Below are positions 18,272 to 27,217 of a DNA stretch of 64,000 nt, in pieces. Source of the stretch: Candidatus Binataceae bacterium. Its GTDB lineage: Bacteria > Desulfobacterota > Binatia > Binatales > Binataceae. The stretch lies in assembly GCA_035650475.1 (NCBI GenBank), contig DASRHP010000012.1:360059-424058 (forward strand). The letters run 5' to 3'. The translations under genes and the position numbers were made by a program. The notes under the pieces are model-generated. The model made no database searches. It was not told the DNA's origin and saw only the letters and a program-made list of their open reading frames with translations. Numbering within the stretch: position 1 is the first letter of the stretch; each line of letters opens with the position of its first letter.

Positions 18272-19120
18272 CTAGCGCGCCGCGGCGGCCTTGCCCACGT
18301 TGGGTGGGAAGCCGAGCGTCGCCGGCAGCTTGACCGTTTTGTAGGAACCGTCGCGCTGCTGGCGCAGCACGGTGAGGTAGATGACGTCGCCCGGATGGAG
18401 CTGGGCGAGCCGGTCGCGCAGGTCGGTGGCGGCGGTGATGCGATGGTCGTCGATCGCGACGATCAGATCGCCGTCGGTGCCGAGCTGACCGGATTTCGCG
18501 AGCAGCGGCCGCAGCGCCGCGTCCAACGGCCCCAGCAGCTGGCCCGCAGTCTGTGTGCTCGCGCCGATGGTGGACGCGGGCGTGCCGATGTTAAGCCCGG
18601 CGCGCGCCGCCGGACTGCCGGGGTCGACGCTGATCACCTTCAACGCGTTTACCTGCTGTCCGTCGGCAGACGAGACCGTGTACATCACGCCCACGCCCAG
18701 ATAGGGCAGCGGTCCGCGACGGGGTTCCGGCGGCAGGTCGGCCGGCAAAGGAGAGTTGTCCGAGCCGATGTCCGGCTGCGGCGCGCTCGGTTCCTCTGGC
18801 GCGGGCTCCTGCTGTTCACCGGGGGCAGGCTGTTGCTCTGGATTCGCCGCTGGCGGGATGACCAGCGTCTGATCGCCGCCAGCGGGGATGCTGCTTGCAG
18901 ACGCCGCCTGTCGGGAGGCGGGCTTCGACTCGCTCGCGCCGACCGTCATCGCGGCGGTTTCGGTCCGCCCAGCCGAAGCGGTGTCGCTGTCCGCGGCGGC
19001 ACATTCGATCGCAGCCGAGTGCAGGCAAAGTGCAGCCCCGAGCACGCAGACGGCTGCGACCCGTTTCCATCCGCAGCTTCGCACGAATGGATCATAGGGG
19101 AGCGGGAATCGCCGGCTCAA
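18272..19120 (-). CDS. Secreted PDZ-domain protein
   Basis: A 282-residue exported protein. A basic then hydrophobic start (CGWKRVAAVCVLGAALCLHS) is a signal peptide, probably cleaved after IECAAA. A low-complexity Pro/Glu/Gln linker (about residues 85-125) leads to a C-terminal PDZ domain: LPYLGVGVMYTVSS, VDPGSPAARAGLNIGTPAST, then GDLIVAIDDHRITAATDLRD and LHPGDVIYLTVLR. No protease catalytic residues precede the PDZ domain, so it is not a DegP-type protease; it may be an adaptor or anchoring factor. Start: TTG at 19120, or GTG at 19084 for a shorter signal peptide. It lies 96 bp upstream of mfd on the same strand. Confidence 0.72.
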   Translation of the reverse strand: MSRRFPLPYDPFVRSCGWKRVAAVCVLGAALCLHSAAIECAAADSDTASAGRTETAAMTVGASESKPASRQAASASSIPAGGDQTLVIPPAANPEQQPAPGEQQEPAPEEPSAPQPDIGSDNSPLPADLPPEPRRGPLPYLGVGVMYTVSSADGQQVNALKVISVDPGSPAARAGLNIGTPASTIGASTQTAGQLLGPLDAALRPLLAKSGQLGTDGDLIVAIDDHRITAATDLRDRLAQLHPGDVIYLTVLRQQRDGSYKTVKLPATLGFPPNVGKAAAAR

Positions 19121-19147
19121 GGGCCGACTGTTGGCTGGCGAACGGCG

Positions 19148-19179
19148 CTTGGGGGCGCCGCTCGCGCAGCGCCTCCAAG
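19148..19179. repeat. 11-bp stem-loop between two reverse-strand genes
   Basis: Arms 19148-19158 and 19169-19179 pair over 11 bp (one G-U pair on the plus strand) around a 10-nt loop. It lies between the stop of the 935-residue secreted protein gene (19216) and the PDZ gene start. No T-run follows on either strand, so it is not a classical intrinsic terminator, but it could stall or protect transcript ends. Confidence 0.4.
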
Positions 19180-19215
19180 TCCCACGTTAGGAAACCTGAT
19201 GAAAACCCACGCTTG

Positions 19216-22023
19216 CTACCATGGCGCCTTCGAGCTCGGACACGAGAACACGAGCGCCGACTCGCAATCGACGCCGAAGAATCGGACCAGCCCGCGATTC
19301 TTGTCGTGTTGCCCGACTGGCGTCGAGTTTTCGCGGTTGCCGCCTTCGAAGCGGAGGTCGAAAGCCGGGTTGGTAGCCGTTCCGGTATCGAAGAGCTGGA
19401 AGATTGTGGCCTGCGAATTGTCACCGATCAGGTTGCCGTTGGGGAACGTGCTCAGGTTGGCGGTCGTGCACAAGCCGGAAGGTGCTGAAGGCTGATCGCC
19501 CACCGAGTAGCCCACCATGACCGGGTTGGCCGCGCTGCCCAGCAGGTCCGTCGCGCCGTAGCGGAAGGTGAAGTAGGCGCTGCCGTCGGGCCGGGCGGGC
19601 TTGCCCTTGAGCACGCCACCGACGACCTTGAAGCGCAAGTTGGTCGGGCCTTCCTTCAGATCAAAGGGCACCGCATTGTTGCCGATCGGATTCGCCGCGT
19701 TGAGCGTCTGGTCGGCGTTTTCGTCATCCCCGGTTCCATCGTCCATCAGCTGAACCTCAAACGTGTTGCTTGAGCCGCAGGCTTCGTTGCCCGTCTGCGG
19801 GACGTTGATCCAGCGCACGACGAAATCGTTAATGTTTGCAAAGCCCAGCGCCTGCACCGGGAAGGTGTTCTGGAAACTCTCCCGGCTGGCGGTGTTCAAA
19901 GCAGTCCACGCCGGTGCAACCATCGGCGGGCCGGACAGAAAAGATGCCGTCGAGGGCGAGGCGCTGGTGTTTCCGGAGCCGAAGCTGATGCTGCCGTTGG
20001 AGTTGACGAACAGAGTGTTCCACGGCGATGAGCACACGGCGCTCTGGATGCCGCCGAAGATCATCTCGAAGCCGCCCGCCAGCGGGTCGGTCACCGCCGG
20101 ATTGTTGGGTCCGGAGGTGTCGTCGTCGTCGTCGCCCTTGAAGGGGAACAACTGGTCGTCGCCGCCGGCCACCTGGTGGCCCGGATCGAGGTTCTCGAAG
20201 AATTCCGGCCCGCTGGTGCTGTCGGCGGCCTGGGTAACCCCATTGGGCAGGTTCGGGGTATGGTCGTCGGTGCGGGTGCGGTTGAGGTAAAGCAGGAATC
20301 CGCGTGCCAGGCCGGCCACTCCAATCGGGGTGTTGGTGGCGGGGTCGAGCGGCGCCTGCCAGTAGATGTAGTCGAAACGGTTGGCAACACCGTTGCCCTG
20401 GTTTCCTCCGCTGATTCCGCTGTTGGGCGGAGTGTCGCCGCGCAGGTCGAGGTAGTCAGCCCGCCTATCGTAGGGTCGGTCGTCGGGCAAGGCGAGGATC
20501 TCGCTGCGCTGCGGCGATGGATTAGTGCCGACGTTTGCCGGCGTGCCGCCCGAGATCACGTAAACCTTGGCCTCCTCATCCACGGCGATGCCCGAATAGA
20601 TGGTGTCGTCGATCTTGAGGTCGATTTTCTGCGTGTTGGTTGTGCTTCCGAAGACCGCGCCGCCGTCGCGCCGGTCCGGCCCCGCGCCCATCACGAAGGT
20701 GCGGAAGTTGTTAATGCCGGGGCGCAAGGGTTGACCGCTGACCACCACGTCCGCGAATCCGTCGGCCACGGGTATCCGATCCGAACAGGGATCAAGTGCA
20801 CCGCTGTTGTCGGCCATCGTTATGACCATTGACGGCGTTGATCCCAACGCGGCGGGGTTCGTGAACAGACCCTCGCTATGCTGCGCCCGCGCAGAATCAG
20901 TCGCCACGAACGAACGCGCGACCGCCGCATACAGTACGTTGCCGGGACCGGCCGCAAGCGCGGCGATGTTGCCAAAGAACTTCGAGGTCCCCGAATAATT
21001 GGTGACCCGGTTCACCTGGCTTGAGGGCCCGCTGGTCGTTCCATAGGATCCGCCGCTGGGGTCAAGGGTCGTGAGGGTGGCAATCCCGCTGACCGCCAGC
21101 GAGCGGGTCTGATTGCTGCCGACCGGCGCAATCTCGACCACGTTGCTCCCGGTCAGCTGAACCAGGTCGGCTTGGTGGAAATAGACGGCGCCGTTGTCGT
21201 CAACGGCAATCCCGCCTGGGTTCGCGAACACGGAAAAGATCACCCCGAACGAACCTCCTACGGTTACTGGAAACCCACTCGGGCTCAGAATGCCAGGCGG
21301 GCTGGCCGCAGCCGAAGTAAAGTCTCCGATCGGGAAGGCCAGCAGCCCGCTCCGCACTATGGTGCCGTTTGAAGTCAGGCGAAAACCGCCGCCATTGTCG
21401 GTGAAACTGACGTAGAGAATCTCGCCGATCCTTCCGGCGAAGAGCGCAAACGCGCCGTTGACGTTGGCGAAAGAGGAAAGATCGGCCACTGGAGAAACGG
21501 CCAGGCCGGTGATCGCTATCTGGTCGTTGCTGTTGAGATTGCCGAATGCATTGAGCACCGTGGGCAGGTTTATACGAAACTCATCGGTTGCGGGAGCGGT
21601 CAAGGTCCCGCCGCTGCTATTGTAGGCCACCACCACGTTGCCCAGGGAATCGCCATAGTAAAAGAGGTCCTCCGCGAAGCCGTTGGCGATAGTGTGTTCC
21701 GAGATCGCCACCCGAGTCAAAGTGTCGCCCGGCAGATCCGCAAGCACCGAGCTTGACAGGTCGTCGACCTTGCCGGCATGGTCCGCGACCTCGTCCTCGG
21801 TGCCGTCCCAATCGCCGAGCAGGTCCACTTCGGCGATCGTTCTCTGCGGCCCGCCGAGAGTTGTCGCGACTGCAGCCGAGAACGCGCTGGAGGCGGACAT
21901 TGTGTTTGGTATTGCGGCCGCCCGGATCGGGCTGCGTGTGCTCGCAGAGCGCGACGCTGACAGGACCGCAATCGTGGTCAGGCACAGTACCATCACGACA
22001 AACGCCAGCTTCCCAGCCTTCAT
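19216..22023 (-). CDS. Large secreted protein, function unknown
   Basis: A 935-residue exported protein. The ATG at 22023 follows GGAGGGGGT and gives the signal peptide MKAGKLAFVVMVLCLTTIAV, cleaved near LSASRSA; an earlier in-frame ATG at 22119 would place 32 odd residues before it. The mature part is rich in Gly, Ser, Asn and Asp and poor in Lys. NHL/beta-propeller-like strands are suggested by GGIAVDDNGAVYFHQ, YSGIAVDEEAKVYVISGG and IAALAAGPGNVLYAAV. An acidic run GDDDDD lies near residue 650, followed by a block with the look of a beta-sandwich (TLFVNSNGSISFGSGNTSAS, FVVRWINVPQTGNEACGSS). No catalytic motif or outer-membrane barrel is clear. The family is not recognised; an extracellular surface protein is most likely. 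Confidence 0.75.
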   Translation of the reverse strand: MKAGKLAFVVMVLCLTTIAVLSASRSASTRSPIRAAAIPNTMSASSAFSAAVATTLGGPQRTIAEVDLLGDWDGTEDEVADHAGKVDDLSSSVLADLPGDTLTRVAISEHTIANGFAEDLFYYGDSLGNVVVAYNSSGGTLTAPATDEFRINLPTVLNAFGNLNSNDQIAITGLAVSPVADLSSFANVNGAFALFAGRIGEILYVSFTDNGGGFRLTSNGTIVRSGLLAFPIGDFTSAAASPPGILSPSGFPVTVGGSFGVIFSVFANPGGIAVDDNGAVYFHQADLVQLTGSNVVEIAPVGSNQTRSLAVSGIATLTTLDPSGGSYGTTSGPSSQVNRVTNYSGTSKFFGNIAALAAGPGNVLYAAVARSFVATDSARAQHSEGLFTNPAALGSTPSMVITMADNSGALDPCSDRIPVADGFADVVVSGQPLRPGINNFRTFVMGAGPDRRDGGAVFGSTTNTQKIDLKIDDTIYSGIAVDEEAKVYVISGGTPANVGTNPSPQRSEILALPDDRPYDRRADYLDLRGDTPPNSGISGGNQGNGVANRFDYIYWQAPLDPATNTPIGVAGLARGFLLYLNRTRTDDHTPNLPNGVTQAADSTSGPEFFENLDPGHQVAGGDDQLFPFKGDDDDDTSGPNNPAVTDPLAGGFEMIFGGIQSAVCSSPWNTLFVNSNGSISFGSGNTSASPSTASFLSGPPMVAPAWTALNTASRESFQNTFPVQALGFANINDFVVRWINVPQTGNEACGSSNTFEVQLMDDGTGDDENADQTLNAANPIGNNAVPFDLKEGPTNLRFKVVGGVLKGKPARPDGSAYFTFRYGATDLLGSAANPVMVGYSVGDQPSAPSGLCTTANLSTFPNGNLIGDNSQATIFQLFDTGTATNPAFDLRFEGGNRENSTPVGQHDKNRGLVRFFGVDCESALVFSCPSSKAPW

Positions 22024-22341
22024 GAGCTTACCCCCTCCGAAAAGTCCGGTTGGCCAAAAGAGTACTTTGCAACTGTCTGTATCGAGCCGATGGTCTGAAT
22101 AATTAGTCAGATTCAACATTCACGCAAATCAAAAAATGATATTCAGTTCGAAGCATAATAGTCGACAGACCTAGATAGAATATGCCAATATGGCGTTAGT
22201 CTAGAAGCAATAGGGAGCAGTCTGATCATGATAGGGAATATCTAAATGGAATAAGGCATTACTTGCGTGCTGCACTTGAAATACAACAATCGGGCGTGTC
22301 ATAGTGGCGTCGGGCCGGTCTCGACGCGGTCTTTGAAGCCA
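22024..22341. other. A/T-rich divergent intergenic region (318 bp)
   Basis: This gap separates the divergent starts of the secreted-protein gene and the D-2-hydroxyacid dehydrogenase gene. From about 22090 to 22290 it is conspicuously A/T-rich against its surroundings. It contains a small inverted repeat TCTGA (22094-22098) and TCAGA (22107-22111), and a candidate forward promoter listed separately. I see no convincing gene in it. It probably holds promoters in both directions. Confidence 0.55.
22276..22305 (+). promoter_or_regulatory. Weak candidate promoter for the D-2-hydroxyacid dehydrogenase gene
   Basis: TTGAAA (22276-22281, five of six -35 consensus bases) and CATAGT (22300-22305, four of six) stand 18 bp apart, about 36 bp before the start codon. 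The surrounding sequence is A/T-rich, which raises the chance of accidental matches. Confidence 0.3.
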
Positions 22342-23352
22342 ATGAAAATTGTTTCGACAGTCAGTCTCGGACCTCAGTTGCGCGCGATAGTCGAGCGCGC
22401 GGCGCCCGGCGCGTCGATCGTCGATCGTCAATGCCGCGGAAATGATGAGATCGTCGATCTGGTGCGCGAGACGGGCGGATGCGAGGTGATGTTTACTTTC
22501 CGGGTGCCGCCACAGGCGATCGGGCTGGCGCCGCAGCTTCGCTGGGTGCAACTTTTGAGCGCGGGCGCCGATCATCTGCCGAGGGCCGAGCTCGGACACA
22601 AGGTCGCGGTCACGACCGCGAGCGGAATCCATGCGGCGACGATGGCCGAGTACACGATCGCCTCGATGCTCGCCTTCGCACACAAGCTGCACACGCTCAT
22701 CCGGGCGCAGATGAACCGCGAGTGGCGCCGCTCGGGCGAGTTCATGTCTACGGTCGATACAATGCGCGGGCGGACGCTGGGCGCGGTCGGCTACGGTTCG
22801 ATCGGGCGCGAGACGGCGCGGATCGCCCAGGCGCTGGGGATGCGGGTGCTCGCGCTCAAGCGCGATCCAGCGGCGCGCGCAGATCCGGGGTGGATGCCCG
22901 CCGGGCTGGGCGATCCCGATGGTCACATCCCGGAGCGCTTCTACGGCCCGGGCGAACGGCGCGAGATGCTGGCCGAGTGCGATTACGTAACCGTCACGCT
23001 GCCGCTGACCGAGGCGACGCGCAGCTTTATCGGCCCGAGCGAGCTGGCGGCGATGCGCCCGCATGCCTACCTGGTCAACGTCGGGCGCGGCGAGGTGATC
23101 GATCAGGGAGCGCTGGTGGAGGCGTTGCGCAGTGGACGGCTCGGCGGCGCCGGGCTCGACGTCTTCGAGCGCGAGCCGCTGGAGCGCGAAAGCCCGCTGT
23201 GGGAGATGGAGAACACCATCCTGACCCCGCACATGTCGGGATCGTTCAAGGGCTACGTCGCGGCGGCTTGCGAGCTGTTCGCGGAGAACCTGCGCCGCTT
23301 CATCGCCAATCAGCCGCTGCTCAACCGTATCGATCCGGCGCTCGGCTACTGA
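22342..23352 (+). CDS. D-isomer-specific 2-hydroxyacid dehydrogenase
   Basis: A 336-residue NAD(P)-dependent oxidoreductase that interconverts 2-hydroxy and 2-oxo acids. The nucleotide-binding fold has GAVGYGSIGRETARIAQALG. The catalytic residues are present: Arg in LVNVGRGEVIDQGALVEALR, Glu in GLDVFEREPLE, and His in ILTPHMSGS. The N-terminal catalytic half has the usual VQLLSAGADHL. The ATG at 22342 (MKIVSTVSL) is preferred to an upstream ATG at 22267. Between the fold and the Arg region there is a long loop (about residues 180-205, GWMPAGLGDPDGHIPERFYG). The substrate is not predictable; phosphoglycerate dehydrogenase is unlikely because the C-terminal regulatory domain is absent. Confidence 0.9.
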   Translation: MKIVSTVSLGPQLRAIVERAAPGASIVDRQCRGNDEIVDLVRETGGCEVMFTFRVPPQAIGLAPQLRWVQLLSAGADHLPRAELGHKVAVTTASGIHAATMAEYTIASMLAFAHKLHTLIRAQMNREWRRSGEFMSTVDTMRGRTLGAVGYGSIGRETARIAQALGMRVLALKRDPAARADPGWMPAGLGDPDGHIPERFYGPGERREMLAECDYVTVTLPLTEATRSFIGPSELAAMRPHAYLVNVGRGEVIDQGALVEALRSGRLGGAGLDVFEREPLERESPLWEMENTILTPHMSGSFKGYVAAACELFAENLRRFIANQPLLNRIDPALGY

Positions 23353-23424
23353 GCGCGCCCCGTCGCACGCGCTTGTCCCAGTTGGCGGTGGCTTTTATGC
23401 TGCCTGTGCGGCGGCACGCGAAAG

Positions 23425-24225
23425 ATGGTTGACTGGGATCCCGAACTCTACAACCGCTTTCGCCGCTATCGCGCCGAGCCGTTCGAAATGATTCTCGAGC
23501 GCCTGCGGCTGAATCGGGCGGAACGGGTAATCGATCTCGGATGCGGCAGCGGTGAGAACACGGCCGAACTGGCGCGCCGCGCGGCGGACAGCGTCGTGCT
23601 GGGGATCGACTCGTCGCCGGCGATGATCGAAAGCGCGCTCAAGCTGCGCGATAGCCTCGAGCCGGAGCTACGCGATCGACTGAGTTTCGAGCGCCGCGAC
23701 ATCCGTGAACTTAAAGCGACAGTTGAATATTCGCTGGTGTTCTCCAATGCGGCCATCCAGTGGCTCGCCGACCATCGCGACGTGTTCGTCCGTTGCTATC
23801 GCGCGCTGGTTCCTGGCGGGCGTCTGGTAGTCCAGATGCCGGCCAACGACGGGGAGACCGCGCAGGCGACGATCTCCGCGATGGCGCTTGAGGAGCCGTG
23901 GCGCGCGCGTCTCTCGGGCCTCGCGCCGCCTTCGCGTACAGTGGCCGCGCCCGAGAATTACGCCGCGATGTTAGGCGAGATCGGGTTCGCCGACGTCAAC
24001 TGCCACTACCATACGTTTCGCCATCCGATGGTTTCGCCCGGCGAGGTCGTCGAATGGATCCGCGCAACCGCGCTCCGCCCGTTCCTCGACGCGCTCGAAG
24101 TCCCGGCGCGCGAGCCGTTCATCACGGCGCTGACGGCACGCTTGGAGCGCGCGTACGGCACGCGCGGCCCGCTCATCTTCAACTTCCGGCGCCTCTTTAT
24201 CTGGGCGCGCCGCCCGGAGCCTTGA
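23425..24225 (+). CDS. tam: Trans-aconitate 2-methyltransferase-like SAM methyltransferase
   Basis: A 266-residue class I SAM-dependent methyltransferase. It aligns closely by eye with E. coli Tam: start MVDWDPELYNRFRRYRAEPF, SAM motif VIDLGCGSGENTAELARRAA, LGIDSSPAMIESA, SNAAIQWLADHRDVFVRCY, GGRLVVQMPAND, and the end RLFIWARRPEP like RLFIVARR. Tam methylates trans-aconitate, a by-product of the aconitase reaction, using SAM; trans-aconitate as substrate here is inference. It ends 1 bp before the following asparaginase-like gene, so both are probably translated together. Confidence 0.85.
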   Translation: MVDWDPELYNRFRRYRAEPFEMILERLRLNRAERVIDLGCGSGENTAELARRAADSVVLGIDSSPAMIESALKLRDSLEPELRDRLSFERRDIRELKATVEYSLVFSNAAIQWLADHRDVFVRCYRALVPGGRLVVQMPANDGETAQATISAMALEEPWRARLSGLAPPSRTVAAPENYAAMLGEIGFADVNCHYHTFRHPMVSPGEVVEWIRATALRPFLDALEVPAREPFITALTARLERAYGTRGPLIFNFRRLFIWARRPEP

Positions 24226-24226
24226 C

Positions 24227-25255
24227 ATGGAGCATCCCGCCATCCCACCGGCCCTCATCGCTCATGGCGGAGCAGGCGGCCACGGTCCTGCGATCGAGCG
24301 ACCCGAGCGCAGGCGCGGGATGCTGGCCGCCGTACGCGCCGGCGCCGACGTCCTGCGTAGCGGCGGCAACGCGCTTGACGCCGTCGTCACCGCCGTGCGT
24401 GCCCTCGAAGACCATCCGCTGTTCAACGCCGGCACCGGCTCATTGCTGACCGTTGAGGGGACGGTGGAGATGGACGCGGCGGTGATGGTGGCCGAGCCTC
24501 AGCGCACGGTTGCGTTGCGCCGCCGCGCGCGCGGCATGCGCTTCGCCGTCAGGCTCGGCGCCGGCGGAGTGGCCGCGGTCACGCGCGTGCGCAATCCGAT
24601 TCTGCTCGCGCGCGCCGTGATGGAGCATACGCCGCACGTGTTGATGGCTGGCGCGGGCGCCGAGCGCCTGGCGCGTCGCGCCGGGCTGGAGCTGTGCCGT
24701 CCCGAAGATCTGATAACTCAGCGTGCGCGCGAGCGCTGGCGCGCGGCGATCGAGAATCGCGCGGCCGCCGCCGGCGGCGCACGAGGCGGGAAGGAGGAGG
24801 GCAGCGGCGGCCCCGGAGGCTTCGGAACCGTCGGCGCCGTGGCCCTTGACGCGCGCGGGATGCTTGCGGCGGCGACTTCGACCGGCGGGGTCGGCGGCAA
24901 GCTGCCCGGACGCGTGGGCGACTCCGCGATAATCGGGGCGGGCGCCTTTGCCGACGCGCCGGGCGCGGCGTCGGCAACCGGCCAGGGTGAGGCGATCATG
25001 AAGGCGGGGCTCTGCCGCGAAGCGGTGATGCTGCTTCGACACCGGGAGCCGTACGCCGCCGCGCGCCGCGCGATAGCCGACCTCGCCGCGCTGACCGGCG
25101 GCCAGGCCGGAGTGGTGTTGGTTGACTGCCGCGGCCGGCTCGGCTTCGCCCACAACGCCGAAGTGATGGACGTCGCGATGTTCGACGCGGCCGGCGGGAT
25201 CGAATATCGATGGGCCGAGCCGCTCGCCGCGGCCTCCGGCGCCGCGCAAGATTAG
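24227..25255 (+). CDS. Isoaspartyl peptidase/L-asparaginase family (Ntn hydrolase)
   Basis: A 342-residue plant-type asparaginase precursor of the N-terminal nucleophile hydrolase superfamily, which self-cleaves before a Thr nucleophile. The alpha part begins PALIAHGGAGGHGP and has ALDAVVTAVRALEDHPLFNA followed by GTGSLLT. The nucleophile Thr is in GGFGTVGAVALDARGMLAAA, followed by TSTGGVGGKLPGRVGDSAI and IIGAGAFAD. A Gly/Ala-rich linker (about residues 182-202) precedes the cleavage site, as is typical. It hydrolyses isoaspartyl dipeptides or asparagine. Start ATG 24227; likely an operon with tam and the following glycosyltransferase. Confidence 0.9.
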   Translation: MEHPAIPPALIAHGGAGGHGPAIERPERRRGMLAAVRAGADVLRSGGNALDAVVTAVRALEDHPLFNAGTGSLLTVEGTVEMDAAVMVAEPQRTVALRRRARGMRFAVRLGAGGVAAVTRVRNPILLARAVMEHTPHVLMAGAGAERLARRAGLELCRPEDLITQRARERWRAAIENRAAAAGGARGGKEEGSGGPGGFGTVGAVALDARGMLAAATSTGGVGGKLPGRVGDSAIIGAGAFADAPGAASATGQGEAIMKAGLCREAVMLLRHREPYAAARRAIADLAALTGGQAGVVLVDCRGRLGFAHNAEVMDVAMFDAAGGIEYRWAEPLAAASGAAQD

Positions 25256-25260
25256 CATCG

Positions 25261-27147
25261 ATGGCGAAGCTGTCCCGTGCAGCGGCGGACCAACCGATCC
25301 TGCTGGGCGCATCCGGCGCCCGCATTGGCGCGTTGACGGCGTTCACCGGCGGCGTTCGCCGCCGGGCCATCGCTGTCGTCGCGGCCGCCGTCGCAGCGGT
25401 CGTGCTCAGCGTCGGGATCTCGGCGCCCTTCGAGAAGGATCAGGAAACCCAATCGGCCCAGTGGATCCAGGGCGTGACAGAGCGCGGGCAGTGGCTCCTG
25501 CCGACCGACGATTACGGCGGGATCGACCGCAAGCCGCCGCTGTACTACTGGCTCGCCGCGTTCGCGGTTAAGGCCGACGGCGGCGCGGTCAACGAAGTCA
25601 ACGCGCGCCTGGTTTCGATGGTCGCCGGCGTCCTGCTCGCCGCCGCGGTCGCGTCGTGGAGCGCGGCGTATGTCGGCGAATCGACCGGATGGCTTGCGCT
25701 GGCCTTCGTGCTCGGCACCTACGGCTTCGCCTCGCGGGCGACCGTGGATCTGACGGACATGCTCCTGAGCCTGCTCCTGTTTGCAGCGTGGTGCCGGATT
25801 TACCGGCTGCTGGAGCCACCCGACCCTGCCGAAGGCGCAAGCTCTCCCGGCTTCGGCGCCTCGATAGGCGACGCGGTCGTGGGCGGAGTCCTGCTCGGGC
25901 TTGCGGTGCTGACCAAGGGGCCGGTTGCAATCGTGCTGATCGGACTTGCCGGCTTTATCCATCTGGTTTTGGCGAGGTGCTTGCCCTGGCGAGTGCTCGG
26001 AAGCGGATGGCCGTGGCTGATGCTCGCGCTGGCGCTGGTGATCTCCGCTTGCTGGTATGTGCCGGCGGCGCTGGCCGGAGGGCCGCGGGTGACGGGTATC
26101 TTTGTCAGCGAAAACTTCGGCCACTTCCTGCCCGCGACATTGGGCGGGACCGGCGAGGCGGCGCGTCCGTTGTGGTATATCGCGGCGCGGATGTTCGGCG
26201 GCGCGCTACCGATGAGCCTGCTCGTCGTCGCGTTGGCGCTCGCGTTGTGGCGCAGGGACGGCGAGGCGCGCGCGCGGCGGCCGTTGCTCTTCCAGCTAAG
26301 CCTGGTGCTTGCGGTTCTGATCTTCTTTTCCGCGGCCAGCGCCAAGCGCGATGACTATATCCTGCCGGCGATGCCGGGTCTGGCGATTCTGTTCGCCGCG
26401 CTGTTCAGCGGGGCGGCGATCGCGTCGGCGCGCGAAGCTTCGCTCTCAGCGCGCGTACGTGACATCACAACCGGCGCTATCGCGATCGCCTTTTGCGCGG
26501 CCCTCGCCGGCGCGTTCGTCCTCGTCCGTGCGCCGCGGCTGACGGGCGCGCTGCTTTCGCGGATGCAATCGAGCGACGCGGTCTTCCTCTCGATTTTTCT
26601 GGGCGGCATCCGCGCTGGCGCCGCCGCCTTCATCCTTTTCGCAGCAGCCTCGCTAATCGGCGCACTGACGGTGTTCGCCGGGCTCCATCACCGCCGTTCG
26701 CTGTGGACCGGTGCGGGGCTCGCATTGATCGCGCTTGGCGGCTCGATGCTTTTTACCGGCGCGCTCAGGCCGGCGGTGGCGCGCGCGCGCTCGATGAAGA
26801 CGTTCGTGCGCGAGGTGCATGGGCGGATCGGCGGCGCGCCGTTGTACGCCGCATGGGGCCGCAATTACGAGCTTTCCTTCTACTATGGCCGCGCGGTTTG
26901 GGGTCTCGAGCTGGCCGGACCCGCCGCGCTCGAGTCGCGCGCGCGCGCCTACGTCGTCGCGCGGCCGCGCGAACTCTTACGCATCGCGCCGGCCGTGCGC
27001 CAGCGCCTGAAGCTCGTGATGCAGTCGCGGTTGGTGGGCGGCGGCGGCCCGCCCGCGCTGTACGAGCTCGTCAGCGCAGCCTCGCATCCGAATTCAGGCG
27101 TCGGCCCGGCAGCCGCTAGCGCGAGACAAGCAGCGCCTCGGCCGTGA
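25261..27147 (+). CDS. ArnT-like dolichyl-phosphate-mannose-type glycosyltransferase (integral membrane)
   Basis: A 628-residue multi-pass inner-membrane protein of the GT-C/PMT family. The first luminal loop has the acidic pair typical of GT-C enzymes (FEKDQETQSAQWIQGVTERG), followed by RKPPLYYWLAA, as in ArnT (KPPLxYW). About a dozen hydrophobic segments are visible, with VLTKGPVAIVLIGLAGFIHL and SAASAKRDDYILPAMPGLAI as ArnT-like landmarks. ArnT moves 4-amino-4-deoxyarabinose from undecaprenyl phosphate to lipid A; the sugar here is unknown. The ATG at 25261, 5 bp after the asparaginase-like gene, is preferred to an overlapping start at 25210. Confidence 0.87.
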   Translation: MAKLSRAAADQPILLGASGARIGALTAFTGGVRRRAIAVVAAAVAAVVLSVGISAPFEKDQETQSAQWIQGVTERGQWLLPTDDYGGIDRKPPLYYWLAAFAVKADGGAVNEVNARLVSMVAGVLLAAAVASWSAAYVGESTGWLALAFVLGTYGFASRATVDLTDMLLSLLLFAAWCRIYRLLEPPDPAEGASSPGFGASIGDAVVGGVLLGLAVLTKGPVAIVLIGLAGFIHLVLARCLPWRVLGSGWPWLMLALALVISACWYVPAALAGGPRVTGIFVSENFGHFLPATLGGTGEAARPLWYIAARMFGGALPMSLLVVALALALWRRDGEARARRPLLFQLSLVLAVLIFFSAASAKRDDYILPAMPGLAILFAALFSGAAIASAREASLSARVRDITTGAIAIAFCAALAGAFVLVRAPRLTGALLSRMQSSDAVFLSIFLGGIRAGAAAFILFAAASLIGALTVFAGLHHRRSLWTGAGLALIALGGSMLFTGALRPAVARARSMKTFVREVHGRIGGAPLYAAWGRNYELSFYYGRAVWGLELAGPAALESRARAYVVARPRELLRIAPAVRQRLKLVMQSRLVGGGGPPALYELVSAASHPNSGVGPAAASARQAAPRP

Positions 27148-27150
27148 ACG

Positions 27151-27185
27151 CAAAAAAAGCGCAGGGCCCCCGGGCGGGCCCTGCG
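27151..27185 (-). terminator. Rho-independent terminator of the GST gene
   Basis: A perfect 10-bp stem (27160-27169 with 27176-27185) with a 6-nt loop. Seven A on its left side (27152-27158) read as a T-run on the reverse strand after one spacer pair. This is the layout of an intrinsic terminator 33 bp after the GST stop. It also sits 12 bp past the stop of the converging glycosyltransferase gene, which it may partly serve although no T-run follows on the plus strand. Confidence 0.85.
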
Positions 27186-27217
27186 ATGTCGACGGATTTT
27201 CTACCGCGCCGCGGCGA

